A stretch of 64,000 nucleotides of DNA from Romanomermis culicivorax (lineage: Eukaryota; Nematoda; Enoplea; Mermithida; Mermithidae). The position numbers and the translations under genes were made by a program. Below are positions 1 through 11,065 of this stretch, piece after piece (position 1 is the stretch's first letter; each line of letters begins with the position of its first letter). The notes beneath the pieces are model-generated. The model was not told the origin of the DNA, ran no database searches, and saw only the letters and a program-made list of their open reading frames with translations. The stretch spans positions 434,001 to 498,000 of the forward strand of contig CAWUHX010000078.1 of assembly GCA_963922205.1 (NCBI GenBank). Reading direction: 5' to 3'.

Positions 1-60
1 GCTTAGATTTAGGTGTAGGCTTGAGCTTGAGCTTAGGCTTGGACTCACGGTTAAGAAGAA
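1..60. repeat. Degenerate TTAGGC-like hexamer array
   Basis: The first 50 bases are a run of hexamer variants reading GGCTTG, GAGCTT and TTAGGC-like units (for example around 16-42). TTAGGC is the telomere repeat known from nematodes, so this looks like an interstitial, decayed telomere-type tract cut by the window edge. A similar tract lies at 28140-28205. The array is short and imperfect, so chance enrichment is possible. Confidence 0.45.
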
Positions 61-900
61 TTTTTGACCAATCAAATTGAAAGTATAAAATTTTTCGACA
101 AATCAAATTGATGACAGATCTCGCTTTGCAATGCTTTGTCACCTTCCGCGACTGGATAGGTGACCCCGAAAGTTTGGGGCCCCATAATTTAGGAAGTATA
201 TAAGGTATCAAAGTAAAACTTTGGCATTATTCGTTCCAGTCATGGAGAGCATCTGGTAAAAATTTCATGCATTTTTGAGATGGTCGAGTGGGGACCATTA
301 AACCACTTGACATGGAGTTACCCAATTTCCAAATTAAATTATGATTTTTAAATACTTTTCGTCAAACAAAGAATTTAGCCACTAATCCAAGCACACATAA
401 ACTAACAGAAAATAAGTCGTCTTTACTGCAAAAATGATTTTCTTCTTATTCAGTGAATTCTAAAAATTTTTTGGAATATTTCCTTTTTTTTAAATCCTGG
501 ATACGGGTATGTTTTAAAATGCACGGAAATGCATCTTTTCTGTATCCGATCCCCAAATGGGGGAAAAAATAACAGTCCCTAGAGTCCCAAATAGTCAAAA
601 AATGACCGAAATTCTCGAAAATTTTTCTAAAAAAGGTCAAAAAATGCGATTTTTTGCCCAATTTTTTCGAGTTGGGGGAGGGTCCCAACATTTGGATACC
701 TACTAAGTCTGACCGAGTTAAGGGAGAGGCTCCCAACCTTCTTTCAAATTACAATTACAGGTACGAAAAAAAACTAACCGATTCAAAATGTTGGAAAAGT
801 TGACTCCCTCAAATAACGTGTTGAGGGAAAAATGATATTCTTCATCAAATATCAAGACAATATTGAATATTAATAACTAAGCATGAGATTATAACGTCAT
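60..900. other. Non-coding repeat-like DNA, no gene seen
   Basis: AT-rich sequence with runs of T and A and short reading frames that have no recognisable motif. Parts recur elsewhere: the block at about 340-420 resembles 14680-14780. Most likely decayed non-autonomous transposon sequence. Confidence 0.4.
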
Positions 901-904
901 CAAT

Positions 905-1795
905 GTGATTGGGAGGGAGTGCTATAAGAACGCCCCCACCCCCCACCCAGAAATCGTCGACCATATGGCTAGCCATTGGGCGGCCACCCCCCAAGATTTT
1001 CCAATCCTATGGCTAGCCATATGGTAGCCCTAGGGACCCCTATACTTTTAGCATACCTGTAAGACCTCCGACCAGTTGGGGGGGGGGGGGGTAATCAGAA
1101 ATTTTGGGGGAGGGGAAAGAAGTCGAAATTTTTCCCAAAAAACATACACTGTTTTGCAAATTTTTTCAATTTTTTCCAAACTGGGGGGGGGGGTTGGCAT
1201 ATCTGTACTTGGGGGGGGGGAGTTGGGGGGGACCCCCCCCCCCACAACTTGGCCAACCCAGTACCCAAAATCATTTACCCCCCCCCCCCCAGTTGGGAAA
1301 AAATTAAAAAAATTTGCCAAAAAGTGTATGTTTTTTGGCCTTTTTGGGAAAAATTTCGACTTTTTCCTACCCCCCCCCCCCCCCCCCAAAATTTCGGATT
1401 TACCCCCCCCCCCAACTGGTCGGAGATCTTACATGTAAGGGAGTTGGATGATTTTGGGTACAGGGTTGGCCAAGTTGCCCCCCCCCCAAGTACAGGTATG
1501 ACTTTTAGTCGGAAAAATACTGAAAAATGTCAATTTTTTCACGTAAAATGTCAATTTTTGAACAAAAGATGGTCAAAAACGTCACTTTTCTCGGCGCTTC
1601 GCGCCATAAACACATTTTTATCATTTTTCAGATAAATTACTATTTTTTGAACCATTTTTCAGACCTTTTTCGTGAAAAAATCTAATTTTTTTCCTTCAGA
1701 GACCCCTCCCCTCAAAAGAGTGGGAATTTCTGACCCCGGCCCAAAAAAGGTGGCCCGACCCCCCCCCCCTCACAAACCTCGGGACTCCGTTACAT
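905..1795 (+). mobile_element. Dispersed non-autonomous element, interrupted copy 1
   Basis: The ends match two other copies here: 42395-42775 (same strand) and 60600-60970 (opposite strand). A shared block contains AGAAATCGTCGACCATATGG near the left end (951-970). The right end runs through a GACCCC(C)GGCCCAAAAA motif to a CCTCGG..CTCCGTTACAT terminus, also present alone at 21417-21497. The copy at 42395 is about 380 bp; this one is about 890 bp because a poly-G/poly-C foldback element (1052-1437) is inserted. No coding capacity was found. Confidence 0.6.
1052..1437. mobile_element. Poly-G/poly-C foldback element
   Basis: The left end (1052-1078) reads GCATACCTGTAAGACCTCCG followed by ACCAGTT and G runs. 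The right end (1409-1437) is its near-exact reverse complement. The inner parts are also inverted copies (an AAATTTTGGGGG..GTCGAAATTTTTCCC block facing its complement), so nearly the whole element is palindromic. The arms contain homopolymer G tracts on the left and C tracts on the right of up to about 17 bases. No coding capacity; small reading frames across it are low complexity. The same end sequence occurs at 3293-3325 and 3424-3451. Confidence 0.7.
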
Positions 1796-1799
1796 AACT

Positions 1800-2580
1800 A
1801 AAATGACGATTACCATTGAAAAGATTAGTTGATAAGTAAACGTGGACATGCTTAAACCAGCAACTGAGCTGAAAAGTTAACATCAACATATGTACCCGTA
1901 ATTGGGGGAAGGCTGGCTGGGGGGACCTCCAACCCAACTCGGTCGAGCCCTATAGCCAAATATTGGGACTTCCCACCGCCAACTTGGCCAACCCTATACC
2001 CAACGCAACTCCCCCCCTAAAACTCGGAAAAATAGGAAAAAAACATGGTTTTTCGCACTAAAAAAATTGGAATGGCACAAAAAATTTTGAGCGTTTGTGC
2101 CAATTGGCACAAATTTTTTCGCTGGTCTAGAACTAAATTTCCTTGATTTTTAGTGATTTTTTTAGCGCCTGAAAGTTCAAAATTTTCTTGACGCTTGGCG
2201 CTGAGAGAAGAGACACGCAAACGAATTACCTTGGAATAGTATATTTGTATCACAGTAGCTACAGGTTGTCCATTACCGGTTAATGAATAGCAATCCTGAA
2301 CTTTCTCTGTTTATTCAGTGGTCGTATGGGAACCGAAATTTTTATTTTTGGTGTTTGATTCAAAATTTTCACATCGTTGTTAGGAAGATAGTCGAAAATT
2401 ATGGAAAAATATAAATGTCGTGACAAAATGTATAAAAATATCTGAACTCTCGCAGAATTCGATTTCTTCTCGAATCGGATAAACCGTTTTCTCGATCAGT
2501 TTTTCTTTCTCATCTCAGTGACGTGGATAAAAAATAGATAAGGCACGATTTTTATGCAAATTAGTGCGGTCGGTAATATG
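1800..2580. other. Repeat-derived DNA without a gene
   Basis: Contains a G/C-run block (1905-2020) like those nearby and a GGCACAAA/TTTGTGCC-rich stretch (2060-2120) that resembles 10490-10620. A GCGCC-type hairpin module is near 2165-2205. No coding motif was recognised. Confidence 0.4.
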
Positions 2581-3000
2581 CATTACTTAGCTCAGGCGCG
2601 GCTTTTAGCAAGTCTACCTTTATTTATCATATAATCTATAATAGGTTTCATCATCTTGAACGTATTATCTCATGTTTTCATTGGTAATCTTCAATATTTT
2701 ATCATGATATTCAATGAAGATTCGCATTTTTTCCTTTGGAGAAAGATCAATACGTCAAGTCTCTAAGCTTTTTGATGCAATTACTTCTTTTCTAACGTAA
2801 AATCAATTCAAACGCTTCATAGAAATATCTTTCGGAAATTTACACTCTGCTTACTCATATATTTTCGACCAAGTAGTATGAGAGTTTACAAATAAATTAT
2901 ACTGGTTTTAAAATTTTTCAAGTAAAATTCTAGAAATTACGACTTTTGAACACAAAATTCAAATCTAATTCTTGAAATAAATGTTTGGAAAATTGATTTT
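2580..3000 (+). repeat. Dispersed repeat, inverted relative to 9000-9540
   Basis: About 400-500 bp here reads as the diverged reverse complement of 9000-9540. Shared blocks include the GCTCAGGCGCGGCTTTTAGC end (2590-2609, against 9515-9535), an ATTCAATGAAGATTC block and a TTCAAGAATTAGATT-type block. The two copies flank the minus-strand LINE. They may be arms of one larger element or two insertions of one family; sequence alone does not decide. Confidence 0.6.
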
Positions 3001-3222
3001 CCAGCGTCGCAGAATATCAATACCCAAAAAATTTTTCCGGCGCTTGGCGCCGGAAAGATTAACATTCCTTTTGGGTTCTCACTTGTCGTCATACATACCT
3101 GTACTTGGGAGGGTTGGGTTGGGGTCCCCCCTCCCAACTTGGGGGTCCCCCCCAACTTGGCCTTAAATTAAATTTAAAAATTATTAAGTAAATTAAAAAA
3201 TTAAAAAAAGAATTAAAAAAAA

Positions 3223-3451
3223 TTTTCAAAAAAGTGTATGCTTTTTGGCCTTTTTTTGGGAAAAATTTCGACTTTTTCCTACCCCCCCCCCCCCCAACTG
3301 GTCGGAGGTCTTACAGGTATGCCCCCAACCCCCCCCCAGTTTGGAAAAAAAAATTTTCAAAAAAGTGTATGTTTTTTGGCCTTTTTTGGGAAAAATTTCG
3401 ACTTTTTCTACCCCCCCCCCCCCCCAACTGGTCGGAGGTCTTACAGGTATG
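3223..3451 (+). repeat. Tandem pair of poly-C foldback half-elements
   Basis: Two direct units of roughly 100-125 bp (about 3223-3325 and 3350-3451). Each runs from AAAAAAGTGTATG through GGGAAAAATTTCGACTTTTTC and a long C run to AACTGGTCGGAGGTCTTACA plus GGTATG. This is the right half of the foldback at 1052-1437, duplicated in tandem. Overlapping short reading frames here are artefacts of the C runs. Confidence 0.65.
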
Positions 3452-4560
3452 TCGTCATAGAGGACTTGACCATCGATTTCTCATGTAATTCAAAATCATT
3501 ATGCTTTTGGATAGTTTGCTTGAAAGTTTGTTCCAATGCTTGTAAATTAGAATTGAAACTCGAAAATTTCAATTTTTTCCTCAATTTTAATGAATTAACG
3601 GGTTCTGACAGAAGGCTTGAAAAGACTCAAAACACCTAATTAAAGCGTCTGTGAGCATTTTTAAGCGACAAGAACGACTTGGGGAAAATGGGGAAAAAAT
3701 TTTGACCGCTTTCCCCATTTGGGGAAAAGGCCCGGGGGAAAAAAAACAGTGCTGGTCGGACTTCTCATGAACATCAACAATTACATATTGTAGTTTAAAC
3801 TTTTGAGATTTGGACCTTTGTTGCATTTGCATCAAAAATCATTTTATCTCTATGTAAGTCCTGAAATTTCTTCTCTAAATAAGGAAACAGCCAAAAAAAA
3901 TTTCGTTTCTCCAACTTATTCCATTGAAAAACAACGATTCCGAGGGGGTTAAGTACCTTTGCCTTACTGAATTCCGCTACTGTAATTCCTAACTCATATG
4001 CTTCCTATCAAAACACGTAAGCTACAACACTTGATAAGCTGTTCATATTGAGTCACGATCTATCGATCAAAATCAATCATGAGTGCTGAGTAGGTTGTGA
4101 TTGAAACAGGCGTAGGTCGACGTCGCATAATCTCATTTTTTGTTCGCAAGTTGTTTCCGTTTCACATTGTTGACAACTGTGTACTGTTGTCATCATCAAA
4201 TTTACGGGATGAATGAAATGGAAAAACGTCACAACCAGTCACCGTTTTTTTTTTTCCTCAAATGGGGTCTTTTGAGGAAAAAAATTTCGAAATGAAGAAA
4301 AAAATTTTGGGTATGGTTGTCATTGTGGTAAAATTTCTGGGGAATCCAAAACTGAAAAGATGCGTTTTGGTGGACTTAAAAAGGGTTAAAATCTCTCAAA
4401 ATTTTCCGGCGCTTCGCGCCGGTCATGGGTATAATCTTAACTATTTTCTATCAGGCGCGGCCGTTAGCATATCTACTTCAACTTACTAATTAATGCTTCG
4501 CAGTTAGTTTCTATCAATCAGGTTAGCTCGTTTCATTTTCTAATCGTTAGCAGCACTGTT
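3452..4560. other. Nested repeat fragments; no gene
   Basis: The stretch 4260-4490 matches 15540-15715 and 10650-10760: a GAAAAGATGCGTTTTGG-type block, then a GGCGC hairpin (4403-4422), then GGCGCGGCCGTTAGCATATC and an end near CTAATTAATGC. The stretch 4500-4553 matches 14525-14572. All are fragments of the same non-autonomous family. No coding signal was found. Confidence 0.5.
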
Positions 4561-4762
4561 TTTTTTTAATAAATGAATGAAGAGGATTGAATGAAGAAGA
4601 TTTATTACCTGTCGGGCGAAATATAACACAAGTAAAGAAAAAAAAAAGTTAAAACGCGAGAACAAACGATTAGAATGAAATAAGAAAACGAGGAAAAGTT
4701 TCGAAAACTCAATCGACGGCTACTTCAAAACGATAAATACAATATCGCAGCGAAGACATGCG

Positions 4763-6890
4763 CTACAGTAAACAAGTTAATGACGGTAATAGGAAGCGCA
4801 GGTTACATATTTGTAACAGGCTAACGCGCTCCCTCGAGATAATCAGAAAAATCATCTTAGAGATTTTCGTTTTGAATGTGTGTAAATTGGAAGAACTAAG
4901 AACTTCAGCTGAAAGTTCATTCCATATATTAATGTACCCGTTGGAAAAATCATATAATCTAATATTTGTTTTAGCTTTACGTGTTTTGAGTTTGTAGTCA
5001 TTTTTACGACGGGTGGACTCGAAATTATTGCTAATAAAGAAGTCCGATTTTTGCAGGACAGGATTGGCCTTTAATAATTTGAAAACATCATGCATAAGGC
5101 GGCACGTAGTCGGCGTATTTCTAAGCTATCAAGGCATAGCTTAGTTAAACGCTCATCATATGAAAGGATAGACCTAAAACCACATATTCTCTTTGTGAAT
5201 CTTCTCTGAACTTTTTCAATGAGATTTATGTCAGAGGCATAGTAAGGGTTCCAAACAGTTGAACAATATTCTAGCAGGGGTCTAACATAAACAGTAAACG
5301 CGCGTGCAAGGTTAGAAGTATCACGGGAAGTAAAGGTTCTAGTTATCAAAGAACTTAAGCTAAAGGCTTTTTTGGTAATTGATGCTATGTGATCTCTAAA
5401 ATTCAAGTTTTGGGATATAAGTACGCCCAAGTCTCTGACGTATGGGTTTTCACCTGGAATTTTAGACAATCCTAAATTATAGGGGACCTTTGGATTTGCA
5501 TGGCCCATATAGAGAATAGAACTTTTTCAGTCGAAATTTCGAGTTGCCATGTTTTAGACCAATTGAAAATCTGATCAAGATCATCTTGAAGAGTTCTACA
5601 TTGGGTGGAGGTGTTAAAAATTTTCACATCATCTGCGAAAAGAAAGACATGGGATTTTAAAGTATCAGGGAGGTCGTTTATAAACAAGAGGAAAAGAGTT
5701 GGACCAAGAACACTCCCCTGGGGCACACCACTGCTCACGTCTGATGTTAGAGAAAATTCGTTGTTAATGCAGACTTTTTGAGTGCGATTCGAAAGGAAGG
5801 CGATGATTCAATTCGCAAGAAAACCACAGATGCCATAGTTTTTCAACTTTAGAGCAAGCTTACTATGGGAGACAGAGTCAAAAGCTTTCTTAAAATCAAT
5901 GTAAATCAAATCAATGGAAGATCCTGAATCAATACGTTTGGTCCATGAATTTTTGCATTTGGGCTACTGTGTTTCACATGACTTGGCAAAAACCCAAACT
6001 GAAAGGGAGATAATAGAGAGCTTCTCTCAAGGTAATCTAAAATAGAAGACTTAATAACGCTTTCCATGACTTTACAAGCAATACAAAAAAGAGAAATTGG
6101 TCGGTAATTGGAAATCAATGAGTAATCACCTTTTTTGTATACTAGGATTACATTTGCAGTTTTCCATATATAGATGGTAATGCCCCAGATCTAAAAGAAA
6201 CCTCAAAGATATGAGAAAGTGGGTCGGCCAAACAATTGGATAGTTTTTTCATAAAATAGGCACATAACCCATCAGGACCCAAGGCAAGGGACGGATTCAG
6301 TTTACAAAGAGCAGCACGAACTAGCTCAACAGAAAATGATGAATTGGAGATTTCAGACATAGTTCTTTTGGGGAAAAGAGGCACAGAACCATTATCATTG
6401 GTAAAGACTGATGTGAAATAATTATTGAAAAGTTCGGCCTTTTGATCTTCATCAGAAATAATTTCATTACCTATACAAATTGGGGGAATAGCTCTATTTG
6501 ATTTGATTTGGAATTTACAAAATTATAGAAACTTCTGAGATCTGATTTGTCAATAAGTTTCTTTTCAATGTCGATTTGATGTGATTTGATTTGATTTTTC
6601 ACAAATTCCCAATGACTGTTGAAAAGAAACCTGTCACGAGCTGATTTAGTTTTCCTATAGTTTCTCCAAAGTTTTAATTTTTTAGCGAGTAGCTTCTGGA
6701 GGTATTTGGGATATTTTTTTGCCTTACTTAGTTTAGATGTGGGTACGTGTTGTGTTATAATGGGCTTCAAAATGTCAATAAAACTACAGTACATGTCGTC
6801 TGCATTTCTACATGTGGAGGAAACGTCAGGCCAAGAGATCTGGAATAAGAGCTCAGAAATAGTATCATAGTTTGTCTTGCGAAAGTTCAA
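4763..6890 (-). pseudogene. LINE reverse transcriptase, frameshifted
   Basis: Successive minus-strand frames carry RT motifs in the right order. 6384-6148 has LGPDGLCAYFMKKL. 6118-5906 has NYRPISLFCIACKVMESVI. Around 5905-5870 the sequence encodes the DFKKAFDSVSHS active-site segment. 5738-5472 has SSGVPQGSVLGP, LLFINDLP and the polymerase LFADDVKIF motif. 5508-5071 has the DLGVLIS..LNFRDHI and VQRRFTKRI C-terminal blocks. 6890-6471 is the linker between endonuclease and RT. At least four frame changes show this is dead. Confidence 0.85.
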
Positions 6891-7046
6891 GGGGAGGGAT
6901 TTTGGATTCAGGGACGTTGTCTTGAGAATTATTTTGAACTTTACACTTGAGTGGTCACTAGTAGAAAAAGGAGGGACAACATGAATGTCAGAGACAGATC
7001 TATCACCAAAAATTAGATCAAGGATATTGTTATCATGGGTGGGTTG

Positions 7047-7577
7047 CTAAACCAGTTGCTGAAGACTTGTACTAGAAAGACACTCAAATAAAGATGTGTA
7101 GGTGGCTCCATAGGTATAGGTAGAATTGATCCAGTCAAGTTTGGGTAAATTGAAATCTTCAGTTATGAGAATACGATAATTAACATCTGAGGACCATTCT
7201 ATAAAAGAACAGAGCTTGTTGCAGTAATCTAAGTTATACTCAGGTGGCCTGTAAACAAGAACAAAGCGATAAAGGAGACCAGGGAGGGCAAGATCAACTG
7301 TTAGTGTTTCAGGAGTATCAATGGAAGGTGGGACTTTAGAGATAACAGCAGGTATTGATTTTTTGATAAAAATTGCAACCCCTCCACCCATTTTGTTGGG
7401 TCTATCCTTGCGGAAGACATTATACGACCTTAAATTACATAAAATACCATCAGAAATACCATCATTTAACCATGTTTCAGTACAAAAGATTAGGTCATAT
7501 TGCTGTGTTTCAAGCATCATGTTGAGTTCTTCCAATTTAGACACTAAGCTTCTAGCATTAAATAAAATACATTGCAA
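7047..7577 (-). pseudogene. LINE endonuclease fragment (EEP fold)
   Basis: A 176-codon frame with the order of motifs of the apurinic/apyrimidinic-like endonuclease that nicks target DNA: FNARSL near residue 6, FCTETWL (catalytic Glu, about residue 33), GGGVAIFIKK, LVYRPPEYN and EDFNLPKLDW (about 139-148). The usual Gly before DFNLP is Glu here. The C-terminal part of the domain (SDH) is not in this frame; the frame stops near 7047. Confidence 0.8.
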
Positions 7578-7604
7578 AAAACTACTATCAAGGGGGTCTT
7601 TTGC

Positions 7605-8123
7605 CTAAAATAAATTAGCCCTGTTATTATGTGAACCTTGCTTACTTACACAATTATGACAAAAATCAATATATAAACCTGTTTCGCCTGCTTGTTTACG
7701 ATTGTTTAATTCGGCAACTAATTTGCGTTGATGTTGGCGATGTAAAAAGGATAAGTCAGGACGCAAACGTAGAAAAATAAAAGGTTTTAAAGTAGGATCA
7801 TTACGTGCTTGCTGTTTAACAACTTTATTGATTAGTTTTATGAAAGAACGTTGCATTTTAGGTGAAGAACAGCATATTTTGAGAAAACGAGGATGGTTAA
7901 GGATTTTAGGCCCATCTCGAAATACTTTAACTATGTCATTTTCAGTAAATTGATTTTCATTATCATTTTCAATCAACTGGGGTCCAAAATCCGTTACTAT
8001 TTGTCGGACTTTTTCAAGGTCATCTTGATTGTCTTCAGCTAATCTAAATAATACCCCATTCGACTTTTTTGATTCACACTTGGTAGCATCCCAAACTAGC
8101 ATTTCTATATTTAGGTTGTCCAA
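7605..8123 (-). pseudogene. LINE ORF1 C-terminal region
   Basis: A 172-codon frame with a charged region typical of non-LTR ORF1 proteins: a VFRDGPKI..HPRFLKI block (about residues 66-85) and an LRPDLSFLHRQHQRKL..EL block (about 125-147), resembling the RRM/C-terminal domain that binds element RNA. It ends at a TAA just before the endonuclease frame and shares that frame's phase, so the stop may be the natural ORF1/ORF2 boundary or a nonsense mutation. Confidence 0.6.
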
Positions 8124-8254
8124 ATTTTGAGTAATCGTAGGATGATGTATTTTTGAGGGTTGATTTGGCCCAATTTTTGATTCGATAATTAAACCCGGTG
8201 TTGTAAATCGACAATTTGTTGAGTCATGTTTCTAAAACTATGAGCACATTTACG

Positions 8255-8587
8255 TCAAATAAACGGGAAAATTGTGCCAGATTGAGATTTAGGTTGACTG
8301 TTAAAAAAAGAAATTAGTGTTTTTGGTAGGTTTAAACATTCAGAATGAGCCCATAAGTTGCACATATTGCATTGTAAAGCAGTAACATGATCATCAGTAA
8401 CTAATTGATTGCAAATAACGCAGGTGCAGTCATCAGAAGGTGAATTATTCAGAGATGGCGAATTTTTTGAGAGAGACAGAATAATGACATTTGATGATGG
8501 CGAATTGTTGTTGTCATTTACTTTGGTTTTGACATTGTTTATTTGAGCTTTTGAATTTTGTTTCGAAGTAACAGATGATTGAGACAT
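8255..8587 (-). pseudogene. LINE ORF1 N-terminal zinc-finger fragment
   Basis: A 110-codon frame at the 5' end of the minus-strand LINE. After a low-complexity Ser/Asn-rich start, it has a CTCVICNQ .. LQCNMCNLWAHSEC pattern (Cys-x2-Cys, Cys-x2-Cys, His-x2-Cys), which resembles the PHD-like finger found in ORF1 of CR1-type elements. In the full element it would belong to the RNA-binding ORF1 protein. The continuation (8123-7605) is in another frame, so a frameshift separates them. Confidence 0.65.
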
Positions 8588-8599
8588 TTCGGCAATGAG

Positions 8600-9000
8600 T
8601 TAATGCAGTAACTTCTAATGAAATTGGGTAATCACGTTTAATATTCGAATATTGGATAAGATAAAAGCAGCGGTACCTTAATATTTTGACCCCTTTCCAC
8701 ATTTGTGGAAAATAGTTCCTCGAACTTTTCTCCACAAATGTGGAAAGGGGTCAAATTTTTTTCCATATGTGGAAAAAAAATTTTTCGTCTTAAAATCCTC
8801 TTTTTTTGGCTTTAAAATGCTCACATATGCTTTATCGCACTGTTTTTGAGCTTTTTCAAGCCTTCCGGTGTTTTTAGAGAGGTTAATTCATTAAAATTGG
8901 AGAAAAAATTGAAATGTTCGACTTGAAAGCCTAATCTACAAGCATTGTTGAACAAATTTTCTAGCAAACTATCTAAGAGCATAATTGACTTGACTTACAC
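8600..9000. repeat. Inverted repeat hairpin of TTTCCACA units
   Basis: A stem of about 25 bp is formed by 8684-8712 (GACCCCTTTCCACATTTGTGG plus AAAA) and 8728-8757 (its complement), separated by about 15 bases. The unit TCCACAAATGTGGA is itself a palindrome and recurs near 9650-9735. It looks like the tip of a non-autonomous inverted-repeat element next to the LINE's 5' end. Confidence 0.55.
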
Positions 9001-9540
9001 AAGAAATCAATGGTCAGGTCCTCTATGATGACAAGTGAAAGCCCAAAAAAGATAATAATCTTTCCAGTGCCAAACGCCGGAAAATTTTTTGGGTTTAAAT
9101 TTTCCGAACATTTATTTCAAGAATTAGATTCCAATTATCAATTTTCCGAACATTTATTTCAAGAATTAGATTCCAATCTAGTGTTCAAGTCGTAATTTCT
9201 AGAATTTTACTTGAAAAATTTCAAATTGTAAACTCTCATGAACTTGGTCGAAAATATATGAGTAAGAAGAGTATAAATTTCCGAAAGATATTTCCAAGAA
9301 GCTTTTGAATTGATTTTACGTTAGCAAAGAAATAATCGCATCATAAAGCATAGAGACTTGATGTATTGATCTTTCTCAAAGGGAAAAAATGTGAATCTTC
9401 ATTAAATATTAGGATAAAATGTTGAAGATTACCAATTAAAACATGAGATAATAGGTTTAAAATGATGAAAACTATTATAGATTATATGATAAATAAAGGT
9501 AGACTTGCTAAAAGCCACGCCTGAGCTAAGTAATGAATAA
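9000..9540 (-). repeat. Dispersed repeat, inverted partner of 2580-3000
   Basis: Diverged reverse complement of 2580-3000. It contains an internal direct duplication of about 42 bp: the block TTTCCGAACATTTATTTCAA plus GAATTAGATTCCAAT begins at about 9100 and again at about 9142. No coding potential was found. Confidence 0.6.
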
Positions 9541-10765
9541 TGATGATTATTAAAGTTATAACGGGCACCAAGCGCTGGAAAATTTTGAGATTTGGACCTC
9601 CTAAAATGCACCAAAATGCATCTTTTCAATATGAAAGCCCCAAGGTTTTCTTCCACATTTGTGGAAAGACCTCAAAAATTTTTTCCACATTCCAGATTTT
9701 TTTTCCACATTATAGTGCAAATGTGGAAAAAACAGTGGTTAGCAGTCAATTATGTCGCCCAAAATTAAGATTTTTCATCAATTCTCTCAATTTTTCTCTC
9801 GATGCTTGGAATTTTTCAAACGTTTGCAACCTGAACTTTTGCGTTTATTGAAGATGGAAATTGAAGACATCATTCTAGACTGCGATTTTAGAACTTCTGC
9901 TCATGAATATCTGTTGGAGAGATTTATTTTCCAGTGTTTTAGAATATTTAAACCCGAAAATTTTTTATTTAATTTCGATAAATATTTAAACCGGAAATGA
10001 AACAAGTTACACTTCATCAGTTTGATTTTAATTCATTTCTCAACGTTGTGAAGGTTCATTTTCCAGAGTTTTAGAAAGTGGAAGTCCAAAAATTTTTCCG
10101 GCGCTCTGAGCAGGACCGAGAACTAAATAAAATTAGATAATTCTAATCGGAACCACAGAAATGTTAATAGCGGATTTAGTCCTGAGAACTCTTTCATTAA
10201 CATGCTTCACCCGTTCTTGTAGAACACCAATATATTCTTCATGAGCTCACATTGACTAGCAGAACCAGAATTTTCTGAATTTTTTTCCTCATTTTTACAG
10301 ATTTCTGACTCCAAATACAACGAAATGCTTGGATATGCCCCTAAAATGCATAAAAAATCATCCATAGCCACATTATAAACATTTTTAAAAATGAGGAAAT
10401 TTTTAGGAAAATGAGGAAAAAAAATTTGGGTCTGGTTCTCATGTGGAAAAAATTTTTGATGAAAAAAACTGTGCACACAGTGTTTTTTTTGTGCCAAAAC
10501 ATGGTTTTTGGCACGAAAAAATTGGAATTGCACAAATTTTTCGGCTGGTCGAAGGCTGAATTTCCTTGATTTTTAGTCACTTTTATGGCACAAATTTTTA
10601 GTCAAAAACCATGTTTTGGCACAAAAATGCTGACTTCAATACGTCAAAATCTCAAAATTTTCGAGCACTTGGCGTGGTGCCGGTCATATAATAATCACTA
10701 TTTTCTATTAGGCGCGATCGTTAGCATATCTACTCCCACTTACTAATTAATGCTCAGCAGCTAAT
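9540..10765 (+). repeat. Non-autonomous element family, copy A
   Basis: About 1 kb here matches 14880-15715 in the same orientation. Shared blocks include GATGCTTGGAATTTTTCAA (9804), TTACACTTCATCAGTTTGAT (10005), TTCTAATCGGAACCACAGAA (10141) and the end block with a GGCGC-type hairpin and TTAGCATATCTACT. A shorter third copy is at 4260-4490. No transposase was found, so the class is unknown. Copies A and B flank the plus-strand LINE. Confidence 0.6.
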
Positions 10766-10935
10766 AATAATAATAATAATAATTTTATTTAGAACCTACA
10801 AAACGTCAGAACAAATGTCATAGAAAAATTATAAGTAACACGATCAAACGCCAAAAAATTGTAAGAACAAGGGACAACAAGCGGTGATGCGCGCTTATGT
10901 ACGCCCCTTTAAAAACATAGAGTTGAAAGAAAAGC
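10764..10935 (-). mobile_element. 5'-truncated LINE 3' end fragment
   Basis: Read on the minus strand, this is a short GCGCGCATCACCGC region and an AT-rich tail ending in an AATAAAATTATT microsatellite, (TTA)n at 10764-10785. It resembles the tail of the plus-strand LINE (14300-14410), which also has a CCGCGCGATACTAATCGCC segment and ends in TTATTATTC repeats. This suggests a severely truncated insertion of a related element. Moderate certainty because no protein-coding part remains. Confidence 0.45.
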
Positions 10936-11065
10936 AGGGTATCGGCGAAAATTTTTGGGCAATTGGTTATACTAGAGGTGTACTTTTTAAAAGAGGTAAC
11001 AAAATTTATCGTGCATGAGAAGCATTGTGGATTAAAGCTCTGAAGACTGAATGTTCAAAAAATGA

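Larger units (their letters stand above)
4560..8590 (-). mobile_element. Decayed CR1/Jockey-superfamily LINE (minus)
   Basis: Read on the minus strand, it contains a zinc-finger ORF1 start (8587-8255), an ORF1 C-terminal region (8123-7605), an apurinic-type endonuclease (7577-7047) and a reverse transcriptase broken into pieces (6890-4763). A 3' tail of A/T-rich sequence with TAATAAA-like signals ends near 4560. The open frames sit in all three minus phases (8587 in one, 8123 to 6890 in a second, 6384, 6118, 5738, 5508 and 5095 shifting again), so it carries several frameshifts and cannot be autonomous. The domain order and the SGVPQGSVLGP and FADD motifs fit CR1/L2/Jockey-type non-LTR elements; the exact clade is not determined. 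Confidence 0.85.

Noticed and set aside
1048..1635. Several overlapping Pro/Gly-rich frames on both strands
   Set aside because: They translate homopolymer C and G runs of the foldback element; no start context, motif or codon structure supports them.
3234..3639. Overlapping frames in all three plus phases
   Set aside because: Artefacts of the tandem poly-C repeat units.
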